Shown: piece after piece, positions 47,583 through 56,864 of the stretch
How the letters are laid out: the number at the start of each line of letters is the position of its first letter
How positions within the stretch are numbered: position 1 is the first letter of the stretch
Assembly: GCF_003718735.1 (NCBI RefSeq)
Contig: NZ_CP033460.1
Span: 124,001 to 188,000, forward strand
Length of the DNA: 64,000 bases
Source: Staphylococcus debuckii
GTDB taxonomy: Bacteria > Bacillota > Bacilli > Staphylococcales > Staphylococcaceae
Direction of reading: 5' to 3'
Made by a program: the position numbers and the translations under genes
The notes under the pieces: generated by a model
Databases searched by the model: none
What the model was told of the DNA's origin: nothing
Seen by the model: the letters and a program-made list of their open reading frames with translations, nothing else

Positions 47583-47742
47583 GATATGTTGCTCTCGTTC
47601 TTGGCCAATATATCTGTTTATTGGACACGTTGCTCTCGTTCTTGGCCGATATAACCATTTATTGGACACGTTGCATCGGATCTTGGCCAATATATCTGTT
47701 TATTGGACACGTTGCTCTCGTTCTTGGCCAATATACCCACTT
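47583..47742 (+). repeat. 41-bp tandem repeat array, about four copies
   Basis: Units start at 47583, 47624, 47665 and 47706, exactly 41 bases apart. Each begins GACACGTTGCTCTCGTTCTT (first copy GATATG, third with ATCGGA) and contains TTGGCCAATA and TATTGGAC, so CCAATA and TATTGG can form a hairpin in every unit. There are no unique spacers, so it is not a CRISPR. No ORF with a ribosome site covers it. Confidence 0.9.
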
Positions 47743-47847
47743 AACACTTAACAATCATATTTATGCAATTCCGATTTCAATTTGTCTTTCCTCATCGTTC
47801 TCCTACCATCTCTGCCCTTTTTCCGCCCTTTCCACAATATTTTAGAC

Positions 47848-47883
47848 ATAAAGAAACCCCGTAAGCCTATGCCTACGGGGTTT
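47848..47883 (-). terminator. Terminator of rpsF-ssb-rpsR
   Basis: Minus strand AAACCCCGTA / TACGGGGTTT stem followed by CTTTATG. Confidence 0.85.
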
Positions 47884-47899
47884 ATCTATAAGTTCTATC

Positions 47900-48142
47900 T
47901 TAGTTTTCTTCTTTAACATATGGTAATAAAGCCATATGACGAGCACGTTTGATAGCTGTAGTCAACATACGTTGATATTTAGCTGAAGTGCCAGTTACAC
48001 GACGTGGTAAAATTTTACCGCGTTCTGAGATAAAACGTTTTAATAAGTCAGTATCTTTATAGTCGATGTGTGTAATTCCGTTCGCTGTGAAATAGCAAAC
48101 TTTTTTACGACGACGTCCGCCTCTTCTTGGTCCACCTGCCAT
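47900..48142 (-). CDS. rpsR: 30S ribosomal protein S18
   Basis: The 80-residue protein binds 16S rRNA with S6 in the platform. It has the basic N-terminus [36 protein letters not shown], and the diagnostic [20 protein letters not shown] ending near [10 protein letters not shown]. Third gene of rpsF-ssb-rpsR; AAGGAGG before the ATG. Confidence 0.98.
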   Translation of the reverse strand: MAGGPRRGGRRRKKVCYFTANGITHIDYKDTDLLKRFISERGKILPRRVTGTSAKYQRMLTTAIKRARHMALLPYVKEEN

Positions 48143-48198
48143 GGTTAACTGCCTCCTTTAATTGATATTTTCAAATTTCTACGTTCATTACACGTTGA

Positions 48199-48717
48199 TT
48201 AGAATGGTAAATCATCATCACTGATATCAATCGGGCCGTTTGCATTTGCAAATGGGTTATCAGATTGTCCAGATTTTGATGAATTTTGATAAGATGACGT
48301 ATTTTGACCTTGTTGTTGTCCACCGTAACTTTGACCATAATCTTGGAATTGGTTATTACCGCCTCCAGATTGTTGACCGCCGTGACGTTGATTTTGTGAT
48401 TTAGGTTCAAGGAATTGAACACTATCACATACAACTTCTGTCACAAAAATACGACGTCCTTCTTGGTTTTCGTAACTGCGTGATTGTAAGCGACCATCAA
48501 CGCCGGCTAGACTACCTTTAAACAAATAATTGTTTACATTTTCTGCTTGTTTTCTAAAAACAACACAGTTAATGAAGTCTGCTTCACGTTCCCCTTGCGC
48601 ATTCGTAAACGTACGATTAACCGCTAAGGTAAAAGTCGCTACACTTACGCCTGAGGGTGTCGTTCTGTATTCAGGATCTCTTGTTAAACGTCCTACTAAT
48701 ACAACTCTGTTAAGCAT
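48199..48717 (-). CDS. ssb: Single-stranded DNA-binding protein
   Basis: The 172-residue tetrameric SSB protects single-stranded DNA in replication and repair. The OB fold ([40 protein letters not shown], then [13 protein letters not shown]) covers residues 1-110. A Gly/Gln-rich linker follows, and the acidic tip DISDDDLPF recruits partner enzymes. Located between rpsF and rpsR as usual in Firmicutes. Confidence 0.98.
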   Translation of the reverse strand: MLNRVVLVGRLTRDPEYRTTPSGVSVATFTLAVNRTFTNAQGEREADFINCVVFRKQAENVNNYLFKGSLAGVDGRLQSRSYENQEGRRIFVTEVVCDSVQFLEPKSQNQRHGGQQSGGGNNQFQDYGQSYGGQQQGQNTSSYQNSSKSGQSDNPFANANGPIDISDDDLPF

Positions 48718-48738
48718 TTAAACGCCCCCATTCTGTTT

Positions 48739-49035
48739 TTACTTATCTTCGTCTTCGCGGATTACAATGTAGCGAATAATATCGTCATTGATTTTAGCTA
48801 AACGTTGGAATTCATCTGTAGCTTCACTGTCTTCAGTGTTGATACGTACAATGTTGTAGTAACCTTCTTTGAAATCTTCAATTTCGTAAGCAAGGCGACG
48901 TTTGCCCCAATCTTTTTCTTCAATGATTTCAGCACCGTCTTTAGTTAAAATACCGTTGAAACGTTCAACTAATGCTTTTCTAGCTTCGTCTTCAATGTTA
49001 GGACGAACTACGTACATAATTTCATAAGTTCTCAT
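48739..49035 (-). CDS. rpsF: 30S ribosomal protein S6
   Basis: The 98-residue protein shows [39 protein letters not shown] and the C-terminal [11 protein letters not shown]. It forms a heterodimer with S18 on 16S rRNA. CAAGGAGGTG is well placed. The leader from the promoter at 49121 contains GCCGCATAG and GGAGGTG segments that may be the known S6:S18 autoregulatory RNA element, which I cannot confirm by eye. Confidence 0.97.
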   Translation of the reverse strand: MRTYEIMYVVRPNIEDEARKALVERFNGILTKDGAEIIEEKDWGKRRLAYEIEDFKEGYYNIVRINTEDSEATDEFQRLAKINDDIIRYIVIREDEDK

Positions 49036-49120
49036 TTTATATTTGCACCTCCTTGTGGTCTATGCGGCTTACTATCTGATGTAGCAAGCAAGGAATAATT
49101 TTCATTACTCACAATCAAAA

Positions 49121-49149
49121 ATTATAGCACACGCAATTACTTTTTACAA
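49121..49149 (-). promoter_or_regulatory. rpsF operon promoter
   Basis: Minus strand TTGTAA (49144-49149), 17-base spacer, extended -10 TGCTATAAT (TATAAT at 49121-49126). Confidence 0.8.
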
Positions 49150-49180
49150 TCATTTTTACAGCACTTTTCAACCCAATTTC

Positions 49181-50206
49181 TTAGTTCACTTCACACGCGT
49201 AACCATCTTTGTCACGATCCATTTTAGCTTGATAAGCAGGATGACCTTGCGGAACACCCTCAGGATGCGCTTGTCTTAACGCTGTGCAATTGGCATAACT
49301 TTCACTTGCATTGCTGCTTGGGCTTTGACTCGATGCACCTGTTGCACTACCAGAATTTACACTCCCCTCAGACTGACCCGTTGTCTGCCTTGGAGTTTGT
49401 GCTTCACTAGGCGCACTGGACTGAGCCTCCGTATCAGCAGGCACATCACCACTCCAAATATTCAAATGTTCTTCTTGAGCTAAGCGCTGACTTTCCTTTA
49501 ATTGATCCAAGTACGTAACACTCGGCGGATAAACATAAGCCACCTTCGCTAAACCTTGACGCACCAACGCATCATTAACCATCTGACCATCCGCATAGAC
49601 ATAGGCCAAATAACGTCCATATTTATCCGTCTTGTCTCCCTTATCAAACTCAACTTCAATTTTCGAAGCATTCTCCAACATATTCTTCGTATAAGCCGAA
49701 GCTTCCTTACCATAAGGTTGTACACCCTTCGTAGGATGCTTCGTTTCCGGCGTATCAATCAATAACAAACGAAACACAGCTTCTTTCCCGTCATACATTA
49801 AACGTACCGTGTCACCATCAACCGCCCTGGCATAAGTCGCTTCCTCTCGCACCAAGCCATTTGCTTCCTTCTGAGAATCCTCTTTTTCAGCTTCCTGATG
49901 CTCCTCCTTTGGTGCCTCCTTAGCCTTAGGTTCCTGCGTCGGAGCAGTCTTAAACTCCTTATCCTTTTCATTCTCAACATCCGAATCCTTCTCAGGTGAC
50001 TTTGACTTCTGCGCCGTCTTCTGATCATGAGGCTTAGAAGACTCTTCATTTCCCCCACTCACTGCCGTGAAAAGAATACCTAGAAAGAGGCTGGCCGCAA
50101 TGATTGTCACAGCCGTTTTCTTAGGCTTTCTCGTAGTTGCCAAATAAATAAGTCGAATTAAAAATATAAAAAATACAATAAAACATATTACACTCAAAAA
50201 TTGCAT
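49181..50206 (-). CDS. Membrane-anchored thermonuclease with Excalibur domain
   Basis: A 341-residue protein. Two hydrophobic segments ([20 protein letters not shown] and [15 protein letters not shown]) anchor it, a charged linker spans about 60-120, and a staphylococcal-nuclease domain follows: [21 protein letters not shown], the catalytic [13 protein letters not shown] and [16 protein letters not shown] Ser-rich linker leads to an Excalibur calcium-binding motif ([10 protein letters not shown]). It would cut DNA or RNA at the cell surface. ATG at 50206 with GAGGTG 9 bases upstream. Distinct from secreted Nuc by its anchor and tail. Confidence 0.9.
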   Translation of the reverse strand: MQFLSVICFIVFFIFLIRLIYLATTRKPKKTAVTIIAASLFLGILFTAVSGGNEESSKPHDQKTAQKSKSPEKDSDVENEKDKEFKTAPTQEPKAKEAPKEEHQEAEKEDSQKEANGLVREEATYARAVDGDTVRLMYDGKEAVFRLLLIDTPETKHPTKGVQPYGKEASAYTKNMLENASKIEVEFDKGDKTDKYGRYLAYVYADGQMVNDALVRQGLAKVAYVYPPSVTYLDQLKESQRLAQEEHLNIWSGDVPADTEAQSSAPSEAQTPRQTTGQSEGSVNSGSATGASSQSPSSNASESYANCTALRQAHPEGVPQGHPAYQAKMDRDKDGYACEVN

Positions 50207-50361
50207 TATGTAGTACACCTCTGCCATGTCTTTATTTATGACATTATTATACTATAATTTTGATAAATCTATGATTATTTTTTTACTTTGCATTTATAAG
50301 AAGTGAGTGTTCACATTTTATTTGCCACTTAAGTTAAAATAGCCTTAAAGAGGTGTTGAAT

Positions 50362-50619
50362 ATGTCTAAAAACAAAGCACGAATTTTTAAATCTGACGCA
50401 TCACACGCTATAACTCTACCAGATTCAATCATTGAAGAATTAAATTTAAAACCTGGCGATGTCTTAATCCAAGAAGTACACAACAACCAGATTATTTTAA
50501 AAAAAGAAAGCCACCGCAATTTCTCCGAAGAATGGAAGCAATTCTTCGAACAAGGCGGCAGTTATGAAGATTACGAAACTCACCAATGGGGTGAAGCATC
50601 GGAGCGTGAAAAATGGTAG
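50362..50619 (+). CDS. PemI/MazE-type antitoxin
   Basis: The 85-residue protein has an N-terminal AbrB/MazE swapped-hairpin domain (KARIFKSDASHAITLPDSII, NLKPGDVLIQEVHNNQIILK) that binds operator DNA, and an acidic aromatic C-terminus (EEWKQFFEQGGSYEDYETHQ) that should wrap the toxin. GAGGTG precedes the ATG at 50362. It overlaps the toxin start by 7 bases, the standard coupling for such pairs. Confidence 0.85.
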   Translation: MSKNKARIFKSDASHAITLPDSIIEELNLKPGDVLIQEVHNNQIILKKESHRNFSEEWKQFFEQGGSYEDYETHQWGEASEREKW

Positions 50620-50951
50620 AACAATATAAAATTATCGACGTAAATTTAGATCCTATATTAGGGCGAGAAAAAGGAAAATATCGACCTTGTGTTGTCTTAA
50701 GCCGTACAAGCTTTAATGATAAAACAAGTCTCGTGTGGGTTTCACCAATTACTAGCCGTCCCGTTAAATATCCTACTGATGTACCTTTGAAAACCTTAGA
50801 AAATCATATCAAAGGCACAGTTGATGTCGGCCAAATTCGTACACTCGATTTAAGTACTCGCCATTTTCGAATAGTAGACAGCGTTTCTCACGAAGTCATG
50901 CATCAAATTGATGATATTATTACAAATATACTCAGAATAGAATTTCAATAA
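50613..50951 (+). CDS. PemK/MazF-type mRNA interferase toxin
   Basis: The 112-residue endoribonuclease has the PemK-family core LDPILGREKGKYRPCVVLSR, VWVSPITSRPVKYPTDVPL and GTVDVGQIRTLDLSTR, with the active-site Arg and Ser/Thr in place. It would cleave mRNA at short sequence motifs when freed from the antitoxin. The catalytic segments look intact. A chromosomal pair lying between the nuclease and argF. Confidence 0.9.
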   Translation: MVEQYKIIDVNLDPILGREKGKYRPCVVLSRTSFNDKTSLVWVSPITSRPVKYPTDVPLKTLENHIKGTVDVGQIRTLDLSTRHFRIVDSVSHEVMHQIDDIITNILRIEFQ

Positions 50952-51094
50952 GCAGCTTCTGGTATAATTCTTGTTTAAATCTTCTAGGCAGGGTAAACCA
51001 ATAGTGTAAGAGTTAAAAATAAATATTAAAATAGTATATTCTTTGTTAAATTATTGCGTAATTGTGAAAGTTTTGTAGATAAACATGTTTTGAA

Positions 51095-51123
51095 TTGGAT
51101 TTTAAATTGTAAGCGCTTATAAT
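51095..51123 (+). promoter_or_regulatory. argF promoter
   Basis: TTGGAT (51095-51100), 17-base spacer, TATAAT (51118-51123). Confidence 0.65.
51108..51121 (+). promoter_or_regulatory. Catabolite-responsive element (CcpA) on the argF promoter
   Basis: TGTAAGCGCTTATA matches the cre consensus TGWAANCGNTNWCA at 13 of 14 positions and overlaps the -10, a repressing position. Confidence 0.75.
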
Positions 51124-51161
51124 AAAAGTGAAATCAATCACAAAGAGGAGTTGTATGTATA

Positions 51162-52166
51162 ATGCAAAACTTAAGAAACAGAAATTTCCTAACATTATTA
51201 GATTTTTCACAGAAAGAAGTTGAATTCCTACTCAACCTTTCAGAAGATTTGAAACGTGCGAAATACGCAGGTATCGAGCAGCAGACGATGAAAGGAAAAA
51301 ATATTGCATTAATTTTCGAAAAAGACTCAACTCGTACTCGTTGCGCATTTGAAGTTGCCGCTTACGACCAAGGTGCTCACGTGACTTATCTTGGACCTAC
51401 AGGCAGCCAAATGGGCAAAAAAGAAACAGCAGCAGATACTGCTCGCGTACTCGGCGGCATGTATGACGGTATCGAATACCGCGGATTCTCTCAACGTACT
51501 GTTGAAACATTGGCTGAAAAATCAGGTGTTCCGGTATGGAACGGTTTGACAGACGAAGATCACCCTACTCAAGTATTGGCTGACTTCTTGACTGCCAAAG
51601 AAACATTGAAAAAACCTTATCACGAAATCAACTTCACATATGTTGGTGACGGACGCAACAACGTAGCAAACGCATTGATGGCTGGTGCTGCAATTATGGG
51701 TATGCGTTTCCACTTGGTATGTCCAGAAAAATTGAATCCTGCTCCAGAATTATTAAGTCGTTGTAAAGAATTGGCTGAAGAAAACGGCGGCGAAATCTTG
51801 GTAACTGACGACATCGACAAAGGTGTGAAAGGTTCTGACGTACTTTACACAGACGTTTGGGTATCAATGGGCGAACCTGACGAAGTTTGGAAAGAACGTA
51901 TCGAGTTATTGAAACCTTACCAAGTCAACCAAGAAATGATTGAAAAAACAGGTAATCCACGTGTCATCTTCGAACACTGCTTACCTTCATTCCACAACAC
52001 TGATACTAAAATCGGTAAAGAAATTTCTGATAAATACGGCTTGAAAGAAATGGAAGTGACTGACGAAGTCTTCGAAGGCAAACACTCAGTAGTATTCCAA
52101 GAAGCTGAAAACCGTATGCACACAATCAAAGCAGTAATGGTTGCAACTTTAGGAGATATTGGATAA
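51162..52166 (+). CDS. argF: Ornithine carbamoyltransferase
   Basis: The 334-residue enzyme joins ornithine and carbamoyl phosphate to citrulline, or runs in reverse in the arginine deiminase route. Carbamoyl-phosphate site [20 protein letters not shown], the ornithine loop [13 protein letters not shown] (SMG) and HCLPSFHN are intact. It closely follows S. aureus ArgF (333). No arcA, arcC or other arg gene flanks it, so it is a lone copy, and the cre site suggests repression by rich carbon sources. Confidence 0.95.
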   Translation: MQNLRNRNFLTLLDFSQKEVEFLLNLSEDLKRAKYAGIEQQTMKGKNIALIFEKDSTRTRCAFEVAAYDQGAHVTYLGPTGSQMGKKETAADTARVLGGMYDGIEYRGFSQRTVETLAEKSGVPVWNGLTDEDHPTQVLADFLTAKETLKKPYHEINFTYVGDGRNNVANALMAGAAIMGMRFHLVCPEKLNPAPELLSRCKELAEENGGEILVTDDIDKGVKGSDVLYTDVWVSMGEPDEVWKERIELLKPYQVNQEMIEKTGNPRVIFEHCLPSFHNTDTKIGKEISDKYGLKEMEVTDEVFEGKHSVVFQEAENRMHTIKAVMVATLGDIG

Positions 52167-52184
52167 TAATTTTTAAGTAACTCA

Positions 52185-52233
52185 AAGAGCCGCAACAAGG
52201 CGAGATCGCCTTGTTGCGGCTCTTCTTTTTTTT
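52185..52233 (+). terminator. argF terminator
   Basis: Sixteen-bp perfect stem GAGCCGCAACAAGGCG / CGCCTTGTTGCGGCTC with AGAT loop and a long T tract. Confidence 0.96.
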
Positions 52234-52421
52234 ATACAACCAGAAGTCTTTCTAAATTTCTTATATATTAGAGAACTCTATGAAATTATAATACTATTGA
52301 TCTAGTTAATAGTTTATCCGGAACTCTTACTAAAGCCCTCTAAAAACACGAACGTTATTTAATAACTAAAAATTATACTCCGAACGCCCTAGAACACAAA
52401 TCTAATCTCATTTTTTATAAT

Positions 52422-55400
52422 CTAACGTTCGTCTTTTTTCTTGCGATTAGCTATTATTCCTAAAAATGTTAATCCGAAAATTAGTAATAATCCTCCAGGA
52501 ATCTTACTTCCTTTAGCTAAAACTCCTGTCATTGGTAGTTCTGCTAGATGAGTTTCCTCCGGTTTAGATTGATAAATTGAATTATTTTTCATCTTAGGAT
52601 GTCTCACACCTACTAAATTCTCTTTAATAGTTTTACCATCAGCAAGATCCTTTTCTTCTGATGTAACTGTATTTGGTTCACCTAGTGTGATTCCATGTTT
52701 AGTACCAATCATTAAGTTTTGTGTATCTTGCTTATCCTTATTCAAAATACTACCTTTATTAGAATCAATCCGACACGGTATAGTTACTTTTTCAGATTCG
52801 TCTGTACCTACCGCCTTATTTTCAGTCACTTCATTATTTTCTGGTTCGTTTTCTTTCACAGTAACTGTTTGATTCATAGAGTTTGTTTCTTTTTTCTCTT
52901 CATTAGATTGTTTTTCTTCAACAACTTGTTCTTGTGAATTATGTGTTTCTTCTTCGAAAGATTCCTCTACTTTATTATTTTCAAGATGTTCCTCTTCGAT
53001 TACTTCTTCAATTCCACACTCATTAAATTCTTCTTTTGCTTCGTTCTCTTGGAAACCTTTTTCTACTTCATGATTCTCTTTACTCGGCTCCTCAATTACT
53101 TCCTGCGTTTCATCATTCTTAAGCTCTGCTGATTTTTCATTTTCAGTTTGTTCTTCTTTTGGCAACTCTATATTTTCTTCATTTTTCATAGGTTCTTCTG
53201 GCAGTGATGGCGCTGTTTCTGACTCATTCGGCAGTGGCATCACTATATTTTCTACTATGCTTTCGGCTTTCGAAGATTGGTTACTCGCTTTATCTGCGGC
53301 TGTTACTTTTATCAGAGTGTCACCTTTTAATGACGTGCTTCCATCTAATTCGTATCTCCACTGACCTATATTATCCGCTTCAGTAGTCCACACATTTCCA
53401 TCGGACAGTTCAATTATAATTTGAGAATTCGGTTCGGCTGTCCCCGTCACTTCAGTATCAGTCGATTTTACATTATTGATAGTAGGAAGCTCTGGAGCTA
53501 CCGTATCTTGTACAAGTATAGTTACATTTTCAGAGGAGTTTCCAGCTGAATCTTTAGCTGATACTTCAATAGTTGAACCATAACTTAACTTATTATTGGT
53601 TTCTAATTTCCATTTTCCTTCGTTATCGGCTTCAACTTCTACTGTTGCTTCTCCTGGTATAGTGATAAATACTGAACTATTAGGTTCACTTGTTCCTGTA
53701 ATTTCACTCATTCCCGTTTCAATCGCATTTACATAAGGTGCTGCAGGTCTAATACTATCCTCAACTTTTCCTTTCACTTCATTGCTTGTAGAACCTAATG
53801 CTCCTATTGCTTTAACTAACGTAACATCGTTATGTTCTAAATAGAGTCCTTCTGGAACATTGATTTTCCATTTTCCTTCTGTATCAACCTCAACTGTTGA
53901 AGCAGTTTGGTTTGGAAAAGTGACAACAATAGTGCTTTCCGGTTGTCCTTCTCCAGTTATTGTTGTCGCACTTTTTTCAATGTGATTCACAACAGGTGCT
54001 TTCACATAATATTTTTCAGCAAAAGGTTGTAAGATACCTTCTAATTCATCCTTTAAGGCATCATTAGTATATTTCGTGCCTTGCAGTATGTGAAATAATC
54101 TTGTGCGATAATCTCTATCAGGATGCGCTTTAATATCAACTGCTATTTTATCCACATCTGAAGTAATTGCTGTACTATATCTTCTATTGGCATCAGCTTC
54201 AGTTTCGTTATTTATAATATAGCCTTTATCTGTAAGTGTGTACGTTACGATTTCATTGCTAGCATACGGAAAGACGAGATCTTCATTCGTTTCTTTTCGA
54301 ACAACCTTACGTCTCGCAGCAGGTTCTCGGTGGCGTACTATAATCTTATCTCCATAATCTAAATTAAATGCTTTGATTTTATATGCAAAGTTACGATTTC
54401 CTGCTAGTGATTTATCTAACAAGACGGTGCCATCAGCCTTTTCAATTTTGACATGGGCATACTCATCCGTAAAATAGAGATGCGGTTTGCCGCTATTTTC
54501 TACGAATTCTACTTTTTTCTTGTCTGGATAGTAATCTGCATATGCAAATTCTCTATCGCTTAATCCTCTTAAAGATAACCGTTGTGCAACATTTGATTGT
54601 GTGCCTTTATACGTCGGGTAGTCTAAAACAGCTTGATTATTACCTTTCTCTTTAACAATCAAATATTGGCTTCTAGGTAAGGCATTATCCAAAGTTAAAG
54701 GTGCTTCAATTTGATAAACGCCTGCTCTCAAGTGAGGGAAGACTACCTTACCGTCTTGTACTGTCGCTTGTGCAACTTCTTTTCCATTTTCTAACAAGCT
54801 GACCTTTACGTTTTCAGCTAAAGTCTGGTCATTTAAATTCAGAGTAATTTCAGCGTTTGAATAAACAGAGGTATCTGCTAAATCAGAGGATTTTACTAAT
54901 TCATATTCAGTAGCAAGATTCAACTTCTGTTTAATGCGTTGTAATTCTGCTTTATCTTGAATCAACATTGCAAGCGGATAAGCGAAACTATTATTATAAG
55001 CAGAAAGCTCGTCTTTTAAATTTTGCGATAGCTCAATATTATATAAATCAAAGTAAGCTGTACCGTTTACTCCGTGATTTGCTAACCAATAAGTATTAAT
55101 CCATCGGGGTACATCTTGGTTAAACGGTATGTGCAGTCTATCTGCTACCGCTTCTTCTGCTCTAATTCCTTTCCACATTTCTGTAAAGCCTTCTATTCCA
55201 ATGAGTCTTACCATTTTCGTCATGAAGTCTAAGCGTTCTCTATAACCGATGTTTCCAAATTTAAATGTTCCATGTAAATTGATAATCCGATTATGAATAT
55301 TACGTTGCGTGCTTTCTTGGTGACCTTCGTATAACCAACCATTATCAATCCCCATCACGGTTGTTTGATATTGGTTCGCTAAAATATTATTTTCGACCTC

Positions 55401-56684
55401 CATCAAATTCATCTTTTCATCGTTAACCATGATGCCATCGTATCCATGGCCTACCTCATGTAATGAAAGCCATCCTTTTTCTAAATAGCCATACATTGAT
55501 GGGTTATTTGAGCCCATTAAATTAGATGAATAATAAGCTAGGCCATAACCATGTTTATCAGCAATTGTAAAATATTTTTGAGGCACATTATAATGTATAG
55601 AATTAATATCCTCGTTCAAACCGACCCATTCATCATAATGCTTAATAATATCTTCGTAATAAATAATCATGTCATCCAAATTTTTAAAACTTAAATTCGA
55701 AGGTTTGACGCCGAATTTTTCGATTCTAGGAAGATCAATTTTAGGAATTAAGAAAGCAATTTTATCTCCTTCTACATAACCATACGGCGTTTTTCGTGCC
55801 TTCCAATCATCAATAAATGCTTGTTGATCTCCATTTTTGCGAAAAGTAGGCAAGGTAATGCCTGCATCATCTTCTACGTAATATTCAACAATCGGATTAC
55901 GTTTTAAACCTGTTGGAATACGTAGAAATGCCGCGCTATCTATGCCTGTAGAAACTTCGGTCCATGAGCCATTATTAGAAACTGTTGCGTTCTTAATTTG
56001 TTGATTATCATCTGTCATTAAATCTACACGTAAATTTGCTTCATTACTCCCTTTCCCTTGGCGAATATGAAGTTTTTTATTTTTAGGCACAATGAGGCCA
56101 AGACTTTCACGTGCTTGGTTAATACCACGTTGTTCTTTAGCTGTCTTAGCAGCTTTTGACGCTGGATAAACAGTTACTGATTTTGAATAGACTTGCTCCT
56201 GAATGTCTTTTACAGTTGGAATACTTGTTGCATTAACTTCTGGTGAAGGTGCATGATAATTCGGCTTTTGAGTTTCAGTATGAACAGGGGTTTTCGTAGT
56301 TTCCAGCGATGTAAGCGTCTCAGTTGGTTTATCTTGTGTAACTACTTTATTGTCTAATGTAGCTTGGTTTTCAGTGTGAATAGGTGGTTGATCGGTTGGA
56401 TTTTCTTTTGGCTGCTGATTCTGTAATTGAGAAATTTCAGAGGTTTCAGGTTGCTTATTCTTAGGTGCTTGATCAATATTTTCAGTAAGCGTGGTACTTG
56501 GCTGATTGACCTTTTCTGCTTGAGGAGGAGGAGCTGCTTCTGTTTCAGCTGCTTCAGCAGGATTTGCGTAAACTAAAAATGTTCCAAAGAGAACAGATGC
56601 AAGTCCTACACTGAACTTCCTAATGCGGTAGTGGTTCTTGCTTTGCGGTCGAAAAACGATATTCCTTTTTTGTTGTTTTGTCAT
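52422..56684 (-). CDS. LPXTG-anchored M60-type metallopeptidase surface protein
   Basis: A 1420-residue wall protein. Residue numbers are from the ATG at 56684: YSIRK-type signal (YRIRKFSVGLASVLFG near 20), a Pro/Gln/Thr-rich stretch (50-160), then an enhancin-like M60 peptidase region with zinc motif HEVGH at 409-413 and a downstream Glu in LMEVENN. Beta-sandwich regions follow, then three Ig-like modules (each ITGxxxPxSxIxVxxP...WKxxx, about 880-1130), a Glu-rich spacer, and the sorting signal ELPMTG, hydrophobic helix and KKKDER. M60 enzymes cleave mucin-type glycoproteins. The start is uncertain among 56696, 56693 and 56684. Confidence 0.88.
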   Translation of the reverse strand: MTKQQKRNIVFRPQSKNHYRIRKFSVGLASVLFGTFLVYANPAEAAETEAAPPPQAEKVNQPSTTLTENIDQAPKNKQPETSEISQLQNQQPKENPTDQPPIHTENQATLDNKVVTQDKPTETLTSLETTKTPVHTETQKPNYHAPSPEVNATSIPTVKDIQEQVYSKSVTVYPASKAAKTAKEQRGINQARESLGLIVPKNKKLHIRQGKGSNEANLRVDLMTDDNQQIKNATVSNNGSWTEVSTGIDSAAFLRIPTGLKRNPIVEYYVEDDAGITLPTFRKNGDQQAFIDDWKARKTPYGYVEGDKIAFLIPKIDLPRIEKFGVKPSNLSFKNLDDMIIYYEDIIKHYDEWVGLNEDINSIHYNVPQKYFTIADKHGYGLAYYSSNLMGSNNPSMYGYLEKGWLSLHEVGHGYDGIMVNDEKMNLMEVENNILANQYQTTVMGIDNGWLYEGHQESTQRNIHNRIINLHGTFKFGNIGYRERLDFMTKMVRLIGIEGFTEMWKGIRAEEAVADRLHIPFNQDVPRWINTYWLANHGVNGTAYFDLYNIELSQNLKDELSAYNNSFAYPLAMLIQDKAELQRIKQKLNLATEYELVKSSDLADTSVYSNAEITLNLNDQTLAENVKVSLLENGKEVAQATVQDGKVVFPHLRAGVYQIEAPLTLDNALPRSQYLIVKEKGNNQAVLDYPTYKGTQSNVAQRLSLRGLSDREFAYADYYPDKKKVEFVENSGKPHLYFTDEYAHVKIEKADGTVLLDKSLAGNRNFAYKIKAFNLDYGDKIIVRHREPAARRKVVRKETNEDLVFPYASNEIVTYTLTDKGYIINNETEADANRRYSTAITSDVDKIAVDIKAHPDRDYRTRLFHILQGTKYTNDALKDELEGILQPFAEKYYVKAPVVNHIEKSATTITGEGQPESTIVVTFPNQTASTVEVDTEGKWKINVPEGLYLEHNDVTLVKAIGALGSTSNEVKGKVEDSIRPAAPYVNAIETGMSEITGTSEPNSSVFITIPGEATVEVEADNEGKWKLETNNKLSYGSTIEVSAKDSAGNSSENVTILVQDTVAPELPTINNVKSTDTEVTGTAEPNSQIIIELSDGNVWTTEADNIGQWRYELDGSTSLKGDTLIKVTAADKASNQSSKAESIVENIVMPLPNESETAPSLPEEPMKNEENIELPKEEQTENEKSAELKNDETQEVIEEPSKENHEVEKGFQENEAKEEFNECGIEEVIEEEHLENNKVEESFEEETHNSQEQVVEEKQSNEEKKETNSMNQTVTVKENEPENNEVTENKAVGTDESEKVTIPCRIDSNKGSILNKDKQDTQNLMIGTKHGITLGEPNTVTSEEKDLADGKTIKENLVGVRHPKMKNNSIYQSKPEETHLAELPMTGVLAKGSKIPGGLLLIFGLTFLGIIANRKKKDER

Positions 56685-56824
56685 ATATTTCATCACTTCT
56701 CATGTTGTTATTTACTACTATTATTTTAACATGTTTTTATTGAAATTAGCGAAAATTTTCATGTAAAAAACCTAAAAATTTAAAAATAGGATTGTTAAGT
56801 AACAAAATAACTTTTAAAAGAAGT

Positions 56825-56858
56825 TAAAAAGCAATCGCATCCTTTGGACGATTGCTTA
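56825..56858 (-). terminator. Terminator of the DUF5780 gene
   Basis: Minus strand AAGCAATCG / CGATTGCTT stem and TTTTTAAC. Confidence 0.85.
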
Positions 56859-56864
56859 AATAGA

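Noticed and set aside
47583..47742. CRISPR array
   Set aside because: Repeat units abut with no unique spacers and no cas genes are present.
47621..47845. 74-codon ORF over the 41-bp repeats
   Set aside because: 41 is not a multiple of 3, so the repeats shift frame; no ribosome site; not protein repeats.
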